Shown here: positions 1-9,355 of the stretch, in pieces | Layout of the letters: each line of letters begins with the position of its first letter | How positions within the stretch are numbered: position 1 is the first letter of the stretch | Source of the DNA: Cryobacterium breve | GTDB lineage: Bacteria; Actinomycetota; Actinomycetes; Actinomycetales; Microbacteriaceae | Direction: 5' to 3' | NCBI RefSeq assembly: GCF_004402375.1 | Contig: NZ_SOGJ01000028.1 | Coordinates: forward strand, 62,001-126,000 | Length of the DNA: 64,000 nt | The notes under the pieces: model-generated | Databases searched by the model: none | The model's input: the letters and a program-made list of their open reading frames with translations, nothing else | What the model was told of the DNA's origin: nothing | Translations under genes and position numbers: made by a program

Positions 1-770
1 GCACCCGCGAGTTCGAGCAGATGGAGATGGAATTCTTCGTCGAGCCGGGTACGGATGAGACGTGGCACCAGTACTGGATCGACCAGCGGATGGCGTGGTA
101 CACGGGCCTCGGCATCAACATCGACAACCTGCGCCTGTTCGAACACCCGGCCGAGAAGCTCTCGCACTACTCCAAGCGCACCGTGGACATCGAATACCGA
201 TTCGGTTTCAGCGGCAGCGAATTCGGCGAGCTCGAGGGTGTCGCCAACCGCACCGACTTCGACCTCAGGACGCACGCGGAGGCATCCGGCAAGGATCTCT
301 CCTACTTCGACCAGACGAAGAACGAGCGCTGGGTTCCCTATGTGATCGAGCCCGCGGCCGGGCTGACCCGTTCGCTGATGGCGTTCCTGGTGGACGCCTA
401 TCACGAGGAGGAAGTGCCCAACGCGAAGGGCGGCGTCGACAAGCGCACCGTGCTGAGGCTCGACCCGCGACTCGCCCCGATCAAGGTGGCCGTGCTCCCG
501 CTGTCTCGCAACGAGGCGCTTTCGCCCATGGCCAAGTCCCTTGCGGCCCGGCTGCGCGAGTCCTGGAACGTGGACTTCGACGACGCCGGCGCCATCGGCC
601 GCCGCTACCGCCGCCAGGACGAGATCGGCACCCCGTACTGCGTCACCGTCGACTTCGACTCGCTCGAGGATCAGGCCGTCACCGTGCGCGACCGTGACAC
701 CATGGCGCAGGAACGCGTGCCCCTCGACGAGCTCGACGCCTACCTCGCTGTGCGTTTGCGCGGCGCCTAG
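1..770 (+). CDS. glyS: Glycyl-tRNA synthetase, C-terminal part (5' end outside window)
   Basis: The reading frame is open from the left edge, so the gene starts upstream of the window. The 250+ visible residues match the C-terminal half of alpha2-type (single-chain) glycine-tRNA ligases: the motif [10 protein letters not shown], then [45 protein letters not shown] (class II motif 3 region) and the anticodon-binding domain beginning near [10 protein letters not shown]. It charges tRNA-Gly in the cytoplasm. It is convergent with hemA, with 312 bp between them. Identification is confident; only the extent upstream is unknown. Confidence 0.96.
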   Translation, partial: TREFEQMEMEFFVEPGTDETWHQYWIDQRMAWYTGLGINIDNLRLFEHPAEKLSHYSKRTVDIEYRFGFSGSEFGELEGVANRTDFDLRTHAEASGKDLSYFDQTKNERWVPYVIEPAAGLTRSLMAFLVDAYHEEEVPNAKGGVDKRTVLRLDPRLAPIKVAVLPLSRNEALSPMAKSLAARLRESWNVDFDDAGAIGRRYRRQDEIGTPYCVTVDFDSLEDQAVTVRDRDTMAQERVPLDELDAYLAVRLRGA

Positions 771-849
771 CCCACTCGCACTCGCACCCGTCTAGTCGCT
801 GGAGCCGGCAGCCGGCAGCCGTCCGCGTGCACGGCGGCCCGTCGTGCTG

Positions 850-951
850 GTGGGGCTAACTCAGGAGAACTGCCGGGCGCGCGCCACGGTGTCCCCGGAA
901 CGACTGGGCTGCGGCGACAGGGCGCGCCGGATCTCCTGAATTAGCCACACT
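850..951. repeat. Palindromic element, family P1, copy 1
   Basis: Imperfect long hairpin. The left arm GTGGGGCTAACTCAGGAG pairs with the right arm CTCCTGAATTAGCCACAC; an inner CGGGCGCGC/GCGCGCCGG pair extends the stem. A second copy with the same outer arms (TGTGGC(T/C)AACTC(A/C)GGA) is at 18208-18320. It lies between the convergent glyS and hemA 3' ends. The remainder of 771-1082 holds only this element and the decamer repeat at 1001-1060. Confidence 0.75.
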
Positions 952-1000
952 GGCGCGCTTGCCGCACAGGCGAACGGATGCTCGGCGCGGCGACGCGCGC

Positions 1001-1060
1001 GACGGGGTCAGGCCGGGTCAGACTGGGTCAGGCCGGGTCAGGCCGGGTCAGACGGGGTCA
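1001..1060. repeat. Six tandem decamers downstream of hemA
   Basis: Six adjacent 10-nt units of the form G(A/G)C(G/C/T)GGGTCA run from 1001 to 1060 without gaps. The period is not a multiple of three and no gene spans it. It ends 22 bp from the hemA stop codon (on the minus strand). Confidence 0.85.
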
Positions 1061-1082
1061 GGCCGGCGGCGAGCGGACGCGG

Positions 1083-2447
1083 TCAGGATGCCGCGGGTCC
1101 GATATCGACGACAGCGGCAACCGATCCGGCGGCGGGAAGCTCAACCTGGATGCCGAACAGGGCATCAAGCCCGGTCAGGAACGCGGCCTGCTCTCCCGCC
1201 CTGGCCAACTCGCGGGAGCGCACCATCGGGGTGTGCAGCAACACGCCGGCGAGGTGACGAAGGGCCGACTCGGTCTGTTCGCTGTTGTCGCCACGGTTGC
1301 GCGCGCGCTCGATCTCCCCGTCCAGGATGTCGAAGATGTAGCTGCGGAGGGCCACGACGGCCGGCGCCAGGCTCTGCTCCTCGGCGACTGCTGAGAACTT
1401 GCGGGCGGCGCGTCCCACGATCAATCGGGCGTCGCTGGTGGCGTTGAGCTCCTCAAGCGGCGCGTGGATGCGGATGGTCTCAAGGTCGAGCAGTTCGACG
1501 CCGGCCAGGTCCGTGACGTCCGGGTCGACGTTGCGGGGCAGGCCCAGGTCGATGATGAGTCGACGCGGGATCTCGGTCGGGGCATCCTTCATCGGGCAGG
1601 CGGGGAGCGTGCGCGCTTCGGCGGCCGGCAGCTGCAGGGAGAGAGCGCGCCCGGAGTGGAGCAAGGCCGCGTCGATCACGTGGACGTCGGCGGTCGTGCA
1701 GGTGAGGATCAGGTCGGCCTCGGCGGCCTCCACGGCGAACGCGGATTCGGTGACGGCGGTGATCTGATGCGAGGTGGCGAACTTGTGGGCTCTGCCCGAT
1801 GGCGAGTACACCCGCACGTCCTCGGCGCCGAGCTCGCGCAGCGCGGCGAGGGACGCCCCCGCGTAGCGTCCGGTGCCGACCAGCAGCACGCGGGTCTCGG
1901 CCCAGTCCGTGATGCGGCTCTCGGCCAGTTCGAGGGCCAGGCGCACGAGCGAACGCCCGGCGGCGCCGATGCCGGTGCGGTTCTTCACACCGCGCGAGGT
2001 CTGCGAGGCGCGTTGGAAGAGGCGTTCGAGTTCGGGGCTGGTGGTGCCGCCGACTCGGGCCTGCTCGAGCGAGCGGCGCACCTGACCGGCGATCTCGCCT
2101 TCGCCGACGACCACGGATTCGAGGCCGCTCGTCACAGCGAACAGGTGCTCGGCGACGCCGCCGCCGTGCACGAGATCAAGGGTGTTCCGCAGCACGTCGA
2201 CTGCTACTCCGGTCGACGCGCTGACGCCGTCGATAGCGGCGTGTACGGCCGTCAGCGGGGAGGAGCCCACCGGTTCGTCCAGGTCGAGGTAGGCCTCGAA
2301 CCGGTTGCAGGTGGCCACGACGACGGCGCCGACCAGGGTTGGATGCCGTTCGAGGATTCCGCCTGCCGTGTCGCTCGCACCGACAGACAATTTCTCCAGC
2401 ACGTCGAAGCTGGAGTTCTTATGGCTGGCGGACAGACAGATCAACAC
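1083..2447 (-). CDS. hemA: Glutamyl-tRNA reductase
   Basis: Reduces glutamyl-tRNA to glutamate-1-semialdehyde, the first committed step of C5 tetrapyrrole synthesis. The 454 residues begin [11 protein letters not shown] and carry the active-site Cys47 in [10 protein letters not shown], followed by the NADPH domain with [21 protein letters not shown] and a C-terminal dimerisation helix region; length is normal for actinobacterial enzymes. The GTG start at 2447 is preceded by TAGAAT and a 6-nt spacer with no Shine-Dalgarno, so the mRNA is probably leaderless. It is transcribed divergently from hemE, with 72 bp between starts, and its product feeds HemL at the far end of the same cluster. Confidence 0.96.
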   Translation of the reverse strand: MLICLSASHKNSSFDVLEKLSVGASDTAGGILERHPTLVGAVVVATCNRFEAYLDLDEPVGSSPLTAVHAAIDGVSASTGVAVDVLRNTLDLVHGGGVAEHLFAVTSGLESVVVGEGEIAGQVRRSLEQARVGGTTSPELERLFQRASQTSRGVKNRTGIGAAGRSLVRLALELAESRITDWAETRVLLVGTGRYAGASLAALRELGAEDVRVYSPSGRAHKFATSHQITAVTESAFAVEAAEADLILTCTTADVHVIDAALLHSGRALSLQLPAAEARTLPACPMKDAPTEIPRRLIIDLGLPRNVDPDVTDLAGVELLDLETIRIHAPLEELNATSDARLIVGRAARKFSAVAEEQSLAPAVVALRSYIFDILDGEIERARNRGDNSEQTESALRHLAGVLLHTPMVRSRELARAGEQAAFLTGLDALFGIQVELPAAGSVAAVVDIGPAAS

Positions 2448-2453
2448 TCATCG

Positions 2454-2459
2454 ATTCTA
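2454..2459 (-). promoter_or_regulatory. -10 box for leaderless hemA
   Basis: TAGAAT on the minus strand lies exactly 6 nt before the hemA GTG. No -35 was recognised. Confidence 0.55.
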
Positions 2460-2506
2460 CGACCTGCGGCTGGAGCCCTCGAATCGCCCGGGCCGTGGAA
2501 GTTTGA

Positions 2507-2512
2507 CAGAAT
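2507..2512 (+). promoter_or_regulatory. Possible -10 box for leaderless hemE
   Basis: CAGAAT lies 7 nt before the hemE ATG, with no Shine-Dalgarno in between. It is a weaker match than the other TAnnnT boxes in the window, and it overlaps a TTGACA at 2503-2508. Confidence 0.35.
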
Positions 2513-2519
2513 CAAAGAA

Positions 2520-3692
2520 ATGAACCTTGACGCGCAACACCCCCTCGCAACCGGACTCACTGCCGATTCCCGCCTCATTCGCGCCTATCAGGGCACCCGG
2601 CCAGACAAGACGCCCGTCTGGTTCATGCGCCAGGCCGGTCGTTCGCTGCCCGAATACCGGTCGCTGCGGGTCGGCACCCGCATGCTCGACGCCTGCCTCG
2701 AGCCGGAGATGGCGAGCGAGATCACGCTGCAGCCGGTGCGACGGCACAACGTCGACGCCGGCATTCTCTTCAGTGACATCGTCATTCCGCTGAAGCTCGT
2801 GGGCGTCGACGTGGAAATCGTCGCCGGCATGGGCCCGGTACTCGGCAAGGCCGTGCGCAACGCAAAGGATGTCGAAGAGCTCACCGCCCTCGACCCCGCC
2901 GTGCTCGACACGACCTTGGCTCCCATCCGGGCCGCTGTCGCTCGCACAGTCGCGGAACTCGGCGCGACGCCGCTGATCGGTTTCGCCGGCGCTCCGTTCA
3001 CGCTGGCGGCCTACCTCGTTGAGGGCGGCCCGTCGAAAGACCACATCCACGCCCGCACGCTCATGCACGCCGACCCCGACGCCTGGGCCGCGCTGATGGC
3101 CTGGACGGCCGAGGTCACCGGACGATTCCTGCGCGCGCAGGTCCTGGCCGGAGCTTCCGCTGCCCAGCTATTCGACTCCTGGGCCGGCGCGCTCTCCCTC
3201 GATGACTACACCCGGTACGTGGCACCTGCCTCGACCGCGGCGATCGCCCACGTGCGCGACCTCACCTATGACGAGAGCCTCGCAGGCCCGAGCGCCGCTG
3301 GCGCCGCATCCGTGCGCCGAAACGTGCCCGTCGTGCATTTCGGCGTCGGCACCGGAGAACTGCTCAGGGAAATGCACGCCGTCGGCGCGGACGTTGTCGG
3401 AGTCGACTACCGGGTTCCGCTCGACGAAGCCAACCGGCGTCTCGGCGGACTGGTTCCGGTGCAGGGAAACATCGATCCGGCCCTCCTCGCCGCTCCGTGG
3501 CCGGTGCTCGAAGCCCATGTCCTCGACGTGCTCGAGCGCGGGCGCACGGCACCAGCCCACGTGCTCAATCTCGGCCACGGCGTTCCGCCGATGACTGACC
3601 CGAACGTTCTGACCCGGCTGGTGTCGTTCGTGCACGAGGTCACCGCGGTCACGGCTGACGCAGGCGACCAGTCCCCGCCGGCCGCTTCCTGA
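2520..3692 (+). CDS. hemE: Uroporphyrinogen decarboxylase
   Basis: Decarboxylates uroporphyrinogen III to coproporphyrinogen III. The 390-residue protein carries the hallmark PVWFMRQAGRSLPEYR at about residues 32-47, then ILFSDIVIPL, GFAGAPFTLAAYLVEGG and the C-terminal LGHGVPPMTDPN. The frame is open far upstream, but the ATG at 2520 gives the normal N terminus and clears the divergent hemA gene. hemY follows after 50 bp on the same strand. Confidence 0.97.
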   Translation: MNLDAQHPLATGLTADSRLIRAYQGTRPDKTPVWFMRQAGRSLPEYRSLRVGTRMLDACLEPEMASEITLQPVRRHNVDAGILFSDIVIPLKLVGVDVEIVAGMGPVLGKAVRNAKDVEELTALDPAVLDTTLAPIRAAVARTVAELGATPLIGFAGAPFTLAAYLVEGGPSKDHIHARTLMHADPDAWAALMAWTAEVTGRFLRAQVLAGASAAQLFDSWAGALSLDDYTRYVAPASTAAIAHVRDLTYDESLAGPSAAGAASVRRNVPVVHFGVGTGELLREMHAVGADVVGVDYRVPLDEANRRLGGLVPVQGNIDPALLAAPWPVLEAHVLDVLERGRTAPAHVLNLGHGVPPMTDPNVLTRLVSFVHEVTAVTADAGDQSPPAAS

Positions 3693-3742
3693 TCGACGGC
3701 ACACGGAGCACACGCACGCAGAGGGAAGCGCAGAGGCAGAGA

Positions 3743-5254
3743 ATGAAAGACGTCATCGTCATCGGTGGAGGAGTGGCCGGCCTGATCGCTGCCCGTGCCT
3801 GCGCCCGGGTCGGGCTGAGCGTGACCGTACTCGAAGCCACCGGGGTGCCGGGCGGCGCGCTCGGCAGCCATGAGGTTGCCGGGCTCACCCTCGACAGCGG
3901 CGCCGAAAGCTTCGCCGTGCGCCGCAACGCAGTGGCCGAGTTCATCGACGATCTCGGCCTGTCCGACGAGGTCGTCGCCCCGAACCCCGCGGGGGCGTGG
4001 CTGCAGCTTCCCAACGACCGCGTGCCGAACGGCTCGGTCAGCGTGCCTCTGCCCAAAGCCGGCGTGCTGGGCATCCCCGGTTCCCCGCTCGCCGACGACG
4101 TGCGTCGCGTGATCGGCTGGAGCGGCGCTTGGCGCGCCTACGCCGACCGGCTGATGCCGGTGCTGACAATCGGCCGGGAACACAGCCTCGGCGAGCTTGT
4201 GCGCAAGCGCATGGGCCGGCGCGTACTGGAGCGCCTCGTGGAGCCCGTGACGACCGGGGTGTATTCCTCTGCGGCCGACGATCTCGAGATCGACGTCGTA
4301 GCCCCGGGCCTCAACTCCGCCCTCACGGTGACCGGTTCCCTCTCCGGTGCCGTGCTCTCGCTCCGCTCGGCTGCCCCGGCAGGCTCGAACGTGGCAGGGC
4401 TCCGCGGCGGCATGTCCCGGCTGGTGGCCGCGCTGATGGCGGACCTCCGACATTTCGGTGTGGAGATCGTGACGGATGCCCCTGTCACCGGCCTGCATCG
4501 CGCCGGCATCGACGACGCGCCCTCGTGGACGGTCACCCGCGCTCCGGCTGCGACGGAAACCGCGGACCGGGACGCAGCCGCACCGGAAACCGCCACTTCA
4601 GGAACGAACGCCAGCGCACCGGAGGCCACCCTCGACGCCCGATTCGTGATCATCGCGACCCCCGGAGCGCAGGCGCTCGGCCTGATGGCCGACCTGAGTC
4701 CCGCCCACGCGGCGCTCGCCGAACTCGATTGGCCGCAGCCGACCGCAATCGAGCTGGCCACGATCGTGATCGACGCCCCCGCGCTCGACGCGCACCCGCG
4801 CGGAACCGGCGTGCTCGTCGCGGCTGCAACGCCCGGGGTCACCGCGAAGGCGCTCACACACGCGACCGCCAAGTGGGAGTGGCTGGCCGAGGCGGCCGGA
4901 CCGGGCCGGCACGTCATCCGCTTGTCCTATGGCCGGGCCGGCCAAATGAGCCCGACGGCCCGCCTGAGCGACGATGAGCTGCTCGCCCTCTCCCTGCACG
5001 ACGCCCGCACGATCTTAGGTGTGGACCTCGACGCCGAGGCCGTGCGCGGGTTCGCCCGAACCGTCTGGGCAGACGCCCTCTCTCCTGCGACCGTGGGCGC
5101 GCCCGGGCGGGTTGACCACGTCCGGGAGGTCGTTGCCGCCACGCCAGGGCTCGAGCTGACGGGCGCCTGGCTGGCCGGCACCGGGCTCGCATCGGTGATC
5201 CCGGATGCCGTCGCCGCGGCCTCCCGCACCCGGCACGACGCTCTCGGCATCTGA
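3743..5254 (+). CDS. hemY: Coproporphyrinogen III oxidase (CgoX/HemY type)
   Basis: FAD-dependent oxidase of 503 residues. The N terminus has the dinucleotide-binding VIGGGVAGLIAARACAR and LEATGVPGGALGS; SGAESFAVRR and the C-terminal LTGAWLAGTGLASVIPDA are typical of the HemG/HemY oxidase family. Historically called protoporphyrinogen oxidase. In actinobacteria that encode HemQ, as here, this enzyme is known to oxidise coproporphyrinogen III to coproporphyrin III. An Ala/Thr-rich insert at about residues 265-295 (repeated ATETA/APETATSG-like stretches) is probably a surface loop. It is the second gene of the hemE run. Confidence 0.93.
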   Translation: MKDVIVIGGGVAGLIAARACARVGLSVTVLEATGVPGGALGSHEVAGLTLDSGAESFAVRRNAVAEFIDDLGLSDEVVAPNPAGAWLQLPNDRVPNGSVSVPLPKAGVLGIPGSPLADDVRRVIGWSGAWRAYADRLMPVLTIGREHSLGELVRKRMGRRVLERLVEPVTTGVYSSAADDLEIDVVAPGLNSALTVTGSLSGAVLSLRSAAPAGSNVAGLRGGMSRLVAALMADLRHFGVEIVTDAPVTGLHRAGIDDAPSWTVTRAPAATETADRDAAAPETATSGTNASAPEATLDARFVIIATPGAQALGLMADLSPAHAALAELDWPQPTAIELATIVIDAPALDAHPRGTGVLVAAATPGVTAKALTHATAKWEWLAEAAGPGRHVIRLSYGRAGQMSPTARLSDDELLALSLHDARTILGVDLDAEAVRGFARTVWADALSPATVGAPGRVDHVREVVAATPGLELTGAWLAGTGLASVIPDAVAAASRTRHDALGI

Positions 5255-5341
5255 TTCCCCCTCCAACAAGGGCAAAATCAGCTTCCATCCCGGATGGGGG
5301 ATACTCTGAGAACTACGTACATCTTAAGGAATGGAGTCACA

Positions 5342-5704
5342 ATGCGGGGAAAGCTTCTGTTCATCACGGGTGGGTTCGTCGGGTATGTGCTGGGTGCCCG
5401 CGCCGGGCGCAAGCGCTACGACCAGATCGTGGCATCAGCGGAAAACCTGTGGAACGCGCCACCCGTGCAGCGCCGTGTGAACGAGGCCCGCGACTTCGCA
5501 CTCGAACGTGTCGGGGATGTGCCGTCTGCGCTCCTCGCGACCGGCAGGAAGCTCGTCGCCGCGGTGCAGAGCAAATCCCCTGGCTCCACCGGCACCAGCT
5601 ATACGGTTCCGAACCCGGCTGAACCCGCCGCAACCGCGCCAACCGCGCGAACTGCGCCGGTATCGACGGTGCCGGACGCCACCGACGTCACCGCCACTCA
5701 GTAA
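5342..5704 (+). CDS. Small YtxH-like membrane-associated protein
   Basis: About 120 residues. The start at 5342 is chosen because AAGGAATGGAG lies just upstream; an in-frame ATG at 5294 has no ribosome-binding site. The N terminus MRGKLLFITGGFVGYVLGA forms one short hydrophobic, Gly-rich segment followed by RAGRKRYDQI, the pattern of YtxH-domain proteins in actinobacteria. The tail is a Pro/Ala/Thr-rich low-complexity region. It is the first of three small envelope genes placed between hemY and hemQ. Its function is unknown. Confidence 0.75.
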   Translation: MRGKLLFITGGFVGYVLGARAGRKRYDQIVASAENLWNAPPVQRRVNEARDFALERVGDVPSALLATGRKLVAAVQSKSPGSTGTSYTVPNPAEPAATAPTARTAPVSTVPDATDVTATQ

Positions 5705-5753
5705 TCGCCGCGTCAATCGCAATTGCCTCGACAGCCCGAATGAAGGGGATTCA

Positions 5754-6170
5754 GTGAGTAACAGCGAATTCAATCCGAAGTCCCGGAGATCCACGTTCGA
5801 GCTGCTCGGTGAGCTGCCCGGCCAGATCGTTGCTCTGGTCAGGGCCGAGCTCGAAGCGGCCAAAGCGGAATTCGCCGGCAAGGCCAAGAACATCGGCCTG
5901 GGTGTCGCCCTGTTCGTCGCGGCCGCCGTGTTCGCGTTCTTCGCCGTCCTGGTGCTGGTCGCGCTCGCCGTCATCGCACTCGACCTCGTGCTGCCGCTCT
6001 GGCTCGCGACCCTGATTGTGGCCCTCACCCTGCTTCTGATCGCCCTGGTCCTGGCGCTGATCGGTAAAAATCGGGTGAAGGCCGGAACCTCATCCGATCC
6101 AGACGGAGTGACGGCGAGCATCCGTAGCGACGTCGACGCGTTCAAGGGAGTTGGCAAGTATGAGCACTGA
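5754..6170 (+). CDS. Holin-X-type small membrane protein (Phage_holin_3_6 family)
   Basis: 138 residues from a GTG at 5754 preceded by AAGGGG. An amphipathic N-terminal helix (LLGELPGQIVALVRAELEAA) is followed by two strongly hydrophobic helices separated by a short loop. This is the layout of the putative actinobacterial Holin-X superfamily, which is widespread in non-phage contexts; no other phage gene is nearby. It overlaps the next gene by 11 nt, so the two are probably translationally coupled. Its role is unknown. Confidence 0.78.
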   Translation: MSNSEFNPKSRRSTFELLGELPGQIVALVRAELEAAKAEFAGKAKNIGLGVALFVAAAVFAFFAVLVLVALAVIALDLVLPLWLATLIVALTLLLIALVLALIGKNRVKAGTSSDPDGVTASIRSDVDAFKGVGKYEH

Positions 6171-6477
6171 ACAGGACGCGAAGACCGTTGTCGCCGTGAG
6201 CGAGAGTGACGCTGCGGCCAAGGCCGCCCCGAAGGGCAAGACGGAGCTGCGGGCTGAGGCGACGCGGGCCCGCGTCGAACTGGCTCAGACGCTCGATGCG
6301 ATCGAGTACAAGCTCAACGTGCCGAGGCAGGTGCGCGTGCGCTCGCGCCTGTTCACGATGCGCCTGCGCGACTTCGGCGAGAAGAACCCCCTCGCGCTGG
6401 CCGGAATCGTCCTGGGTGGCGTCTCGGCCACGGTGGGCGCCGTCTGGCTCGGCGTGAAGGCCGTGCAACGCCGCTGA
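6160..6477 (+). CDS. DUF3618-type small membrane protein
   Basis: 105 residues from ATG 6160, which has AAGGGAG 9 nt upstream. A charged, Ala-rich N-terminal region leads into ELRAEATRARVELAQTLDAI and KLNVPRQVRVRS, the pattern of the DUF3618 family, and then one C-terminal membrane helix (NPLALAGIVLGGVSATVGAV). It overlaps the stop of the Holin-X gene. It is commonly paired with Holin-X and YtxH-like genes in actinobacteria. Its function is unknown. Confidence 0.75.
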   Translation: MSTEQDAKTVVAVSESDAAAKAAPKGKTELRAEATRARVELAQTLDAIEYKLNVPRQVRVRSRLFTMRLRDFGEKNPLALAGIVLGGVSATVGAVWLGVKAVQRR

Positions 6478-6546
6478 CGTCCCGGGGAACCGGCCGTCGG
6501 CCGCGTAGTTTTGGCTCTCGCAGCAAAGAAGTAGAGACTAGTAGTT

Positions 6547-7311
6547 ATGACTCACCCGGCTGCCGGAGAGGCAGTAAACCAACCTCACTCCACCACCTCT
6601 GCCGAGACCCACGGAACCACCGACACGCCAGCCGCGTCGGAGCAGGGTTTCACTCTGTTCGCGGTGTTGCGCAAGGACCCGAGCAACCCCGATGACCTGG
6701 ACGGCCACGACGTGCCGCACGCCGTGCGCGAGCTCGACGACGTCATTGCCCTGGTCGAGGACGAGGGTGTCACGGTGCGCGGTTTCTACGACGTGTCAGG
6801 CCTTCGCGCCGACGCCGACGTGATGATCTGGACCCACGCACCGGACGCCGAGACCCTGCAGTGGGCCCACCGCCAGCTGCGTCGTAGTCGCCTCCTCAAG
6901 AGCCTCCTGCCGACCTGGAACGCCATGGGCGTGCACCGCGACGCCGAGTTCAACAAGAGCCACGTTCCGGGGTTCCTGCGCGGGGTGGAGCCGAAGGCCT
7001 GGCTCACCGTCTACCCGTTCGTGCGCAGCTACGAGTGGTACCTGCTGCCCGAGGCCGAGCGCAGCGCCATGCTTGCCGACCACGGCCGCAAGGGCGCGGC
7101 CTTCCGCGGCGCCATTGCCAATACCGTCTCGTCGTTCGCCCTCGGCGACTACGAATGGTTGTTGCCGATCGAAAGCGACGAGCTCACCGAGCTCGTCGAC
7201 CTGATGCGCGAACTGCGGGCCACCGAGGCCCGCCGCCACGTGCGCGAAGAGGTCCCGTTCTACACCGGCCGCCGCATCTCGACGGCCGAACTCGTGGAGG
7301 TTCTGCAGTAA
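6547..7311 (+). CDS. hemQ: Coproheme decarboxylase (HemQ/ChdC, chlorite-dismutase family)
   Basis: Converts iron coproporphyrin III to heme b using peroxide, the last step of the coproporphyrin-dependent pathway. The 254-residue protein has the ferredoxin-like repeats of the chlorite-dismutase fold; WLTVYPFVRSYEWYLLP carries the likely catalytic Tyr156, and ADHGRKG carries the likely proximal heme ligand His179. The N-terminal 30 residues are Thr/Ala-rich and look disordered. The spacer before the ATG shows GAGACT 7 nt upstream, a possible leaderless -10. It touches hemH in the sequence TAATG, so the two genes are coupled. Confidence 0.95.
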   Translation: MTHPAAGEAVNQPHSTTSAETHGTTDTPAASEQGFTLFAVLRKDPSNPDDLDGHDVPHAVRELDDVIALVEDEGVTVRGFYDVSGLRADADVMIWTHAPDAETLQWAHRQLRRSRLLKSLLPTWNAMGVHRDAEFNKSHVPGFLRGVEPKAWLTVYPFVRSYEWYLLPEAERSAMLADHGRKGAAFRGAIANTVSSFALGDYEWLLPIESDELTELVDLMRELRATEARRHVREEVPFYTGRRISTAELVEVLQ

Positions 7312-8405
7312 TGACAACCTACGACGCAATCCTGCTTGCCGGATTCGGCGGCCCCGAGGGCCAAGACGACGTGATCCCGTTCCTGCGCAACGTCACCGGC
7401 GGTCGCGGCATCCCCGAGGAGCGCCTCGAAGAGGTTGCCAAGCACTACCGCCACTTCGGCGGGGTGAGCCCCATCAACGACCAGAACCGCGTGCTCCGTG
7501 CCGCGCTTCAGGCTGAGCTCGAGCGGCGCGGCATCGACCTGCCCGTGCTCTGGGGCAACCGCAACTGGGCGCCCTACCTCCGCGACACCATCAGCGAGGC
7601 CAACGACAACGGTCAGACCCGGCTCCTGGCCATCGCCACCAGTGCGTACAGCTCCTACTCCGGATGCCGCCAGTACCGCGAGGACTTCGCGGCGGCGCTC
7701 ACCGCGACCGGGCTGGAGGGTGTGGTGCACATCGACAAGGTGCGCCAGTTCTTCGACCACCCGGGTTTCGTCACCCCGTTCGTGACCGCCCTGCACAAGG
7801 GGCTCGCGGATGTCGAGGCCCAGGTCCCCGGAATCGACCTGGCCACCGAGGTCGAGATCCTGTTTTCGACCCACTCGATCCCGATGACCGACGCCAACAA
7901 AAGCGGGCCGTCCGAGCGCGGCTTCGGCGAGGGTGGCGCCTATGCGGCGCAGCACCTTGCCGTCGCCCAGAAGGTCATGGTCGGCGTGGACACCCCGTGG
8001 CAGCTGGTTTTCCAGTCCCGTAGCGGGCCGCCCAGCATGCCGTGGCTCGAGCCCGACATCAACGACGCCATCGCCCTGCTGCCCGCCCGGGGCATCCGTG
8101 CCATCGTGATCGTGCCGCTGGGCTTCGTCAGCGACCACATGGAGGTCATGTGGGACCTCGACAATGAGGCGACCGAGACGGCCGGTGAGCTCGGTCTCGT
8201 GTCCGTGCGGGTGCCGACGCCGGGTGTCGACCCGGCGTTCGTGAGCGGCCTGATCGACCTGGTCGAGGAGCGACTGAACGACACCCCCGCTGACGCGCGC
8301 CCGCACGAGACCGACCTCGGTCCCTGGTACGACGTCTGCCGCCCGGGCTGTTGCGAGAATGTGCGCCTGGGCTTCAAGCCCGCTGTGGCCGGGATGGCTC
8401 CGTGA
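7311..8405 (+). CDS. hemH: Coproporphyrin III ferrochelatase (CpfC/HemH)
   Basis: Inserts Fe2+ into coproporphyrin III. The 364 residues start AILLAGFGGPEGQDDV and contain the substrate-site region FGGVSPIN, the catalytic His in FSTHSIPMTD and Glu in PLGFVSDHMEVMWDLD. SGCRQYRED plus the C-terminal VCRPGCCENVRLG supply the four cysteines expected for the [2Fe-2S] cluster known from actinobacterial ferrochelatases. It shares one base with hemQ (TAATG) and 4 nt with hemC (GTGA), so this is a tightly coupled operon. Confidence 0.96.
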   Translation: MTTYDAILLAGFGGPEGQDDVIPFLRNVTGGRGIPEERLEEVAKHYRHFGGVSPINDQNRVLRAALQAELERRGIDLPVLWGNRNWAPYLRDTISEANDNGQTRLLAIATSAYSSYSGCRQYREDFAAALTATGLEGVVHIDKVRQFFDHPGFVTPFVTALHKGLADVEAQVPGIDLATEVEILFSTHSIPMTDANKSGPSERGFGEGGAYAAQHLAVAQKVMVGVDTPWQLVFQSRSGPPSMPWLEPDINDAIALLPARGIRAIVIVPLGFVSDHMEVMWDLDNEATETAGELGLVSVRVPTPGVDPAFVSGLIDLVEERLNDTPADARPHETDLGPWYDVCRPGCCENVRLGFKPAVAGMAP

Positions 8406-9355
8406 GCCTGATCCGCGTTGGCACCCGGGGCAGCGCCCTCGCCCTGGCGCAGACCACGGCGATCGCGAACCGCATCGCGACTGCATCCGGTTCGGAGGTC
8501 GAGATCATCGCCATCACGACGCACGGCGACACCTCTCGCGAGTCACTGTCCACCCTCGGCGGCACGGGCGTCTTCGCCAGTGCCCTGCGCGAGTCGTTGT
8601 TGGCCGGAGAATGCGACGTGGTCGTGCACTCGTTCAAGGACCTGCCGACGGCCGTGTACCCCGGTCTCCGCGTCGGAGCCACGCCGAAGCGGGCGGATGC
8701 GCGCGACGTGCTGTGCGCCCGCGGCGGCTTCAACCTGACCACTCTGCCCGGCGGTGCCCGGGTCGGCACCGGCTCACCCCGCCGGATGGCCCAGCTTCTG
8801 TCGCTGCGCCCGGATCTCGACGTCGTCGACATCCGCGGCAACGTCGACACCCGGCTGTCCCGAGTGGCCGAGGGCGATCTCGATGCCGTCGTACTCGCCG
8901 CCGCCGGGCTCAGCCGCCTCGCGCTGCTCGAGTCCGTCGACGGCGAGTACCTGGAGCTGTCCGACTGGCCCACCGCGCCCGGACAGGGTGCTTTGGCGAT
9001 CGAGGTACGCGACGAAAGGCCTGACCGGGCCCTCGCCGGCGCGCTCACCGCCATCAACCATTCCACCAGCCAGGCCACGGTCACGGCCGAGCGTCTCGTA
9101 CTGGCACGGCTTGAGGCCGGCTGCGCGGCGCCGATCGGGGCCATGGCCGCCATCGACGACGGGCTGCTCTTCCTCACGGCCACGGTGTACAGCCCGGACG
9201 GCGCCCGCAGCGTCGTGAGCTCGCACGCCGCGACCCCCGATTCGCATTCCATTGCGCACTTGACCGAGGCCGCGCAAGATGTCTCTGACCGTGTTTCGCG
9301 TGACCTGCTCGCCGGCGGCGCTGCCGACTTCGCCCCGATGAAGGTGACTTCGTGA
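8402..9355 (+). CDS. hemC: Porphobilinogen deaminase (hydroxymethylbilane synthase)
   Basis: Polymerises four porphobilinogens into hydroxymethylbilane. 317 residues from a GTG at 8402 that overlaps the hemH stop. Motifs: RVGTRGSALALAQT, VVHSFKDLPT, RVGTGSPRRMAQ and LEAGCAAPIGA, in which Cys241 should bind the dipyrromethane cofactor. Its product passes to HemD, encoded by the next, overlapping gene. Confidence 0.97.
   Translation: MSLIRVGTRGSALALAQTTAIANRIATASGSEVEIIAITTHGDTSRESLSTLGGTGVFASALRESLLAGECDVVVHSFKDLPTAVYPGLRVGATPKRADARDVLCARGGFNLTTLPGGARVGTGSPRRMAQLLSLRPDLDVVDIRGNVDTRLSRVAEGDLDAVVLAAAGLSRLALLESVDGEYLELSDWPTAPGQGALAIEVRDERPDRALAGALTAINHSTSQATVTAERLVLARLEAGCAAPIGAMAAIDDGLLFLTATVYSPDGARSVVSSHAATPDSHSIAHLTEAAQDVSDRVSRDLLAGGAADFAPMKVTS

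Noticed and set aside
2503..2508. TTGACA before hemE as a -35 element
   Set aside because: It lies only 11 nt before the ATG, too close to serve as -35 for a promoter of hemE.
5754..6170. Holin-X gene taken as a sign of a prophage
   Set aside because: The family is common in actinobacterial chromosomes; no integrase, capsid, tail or lysin gene is near, and it sits between heme genes.
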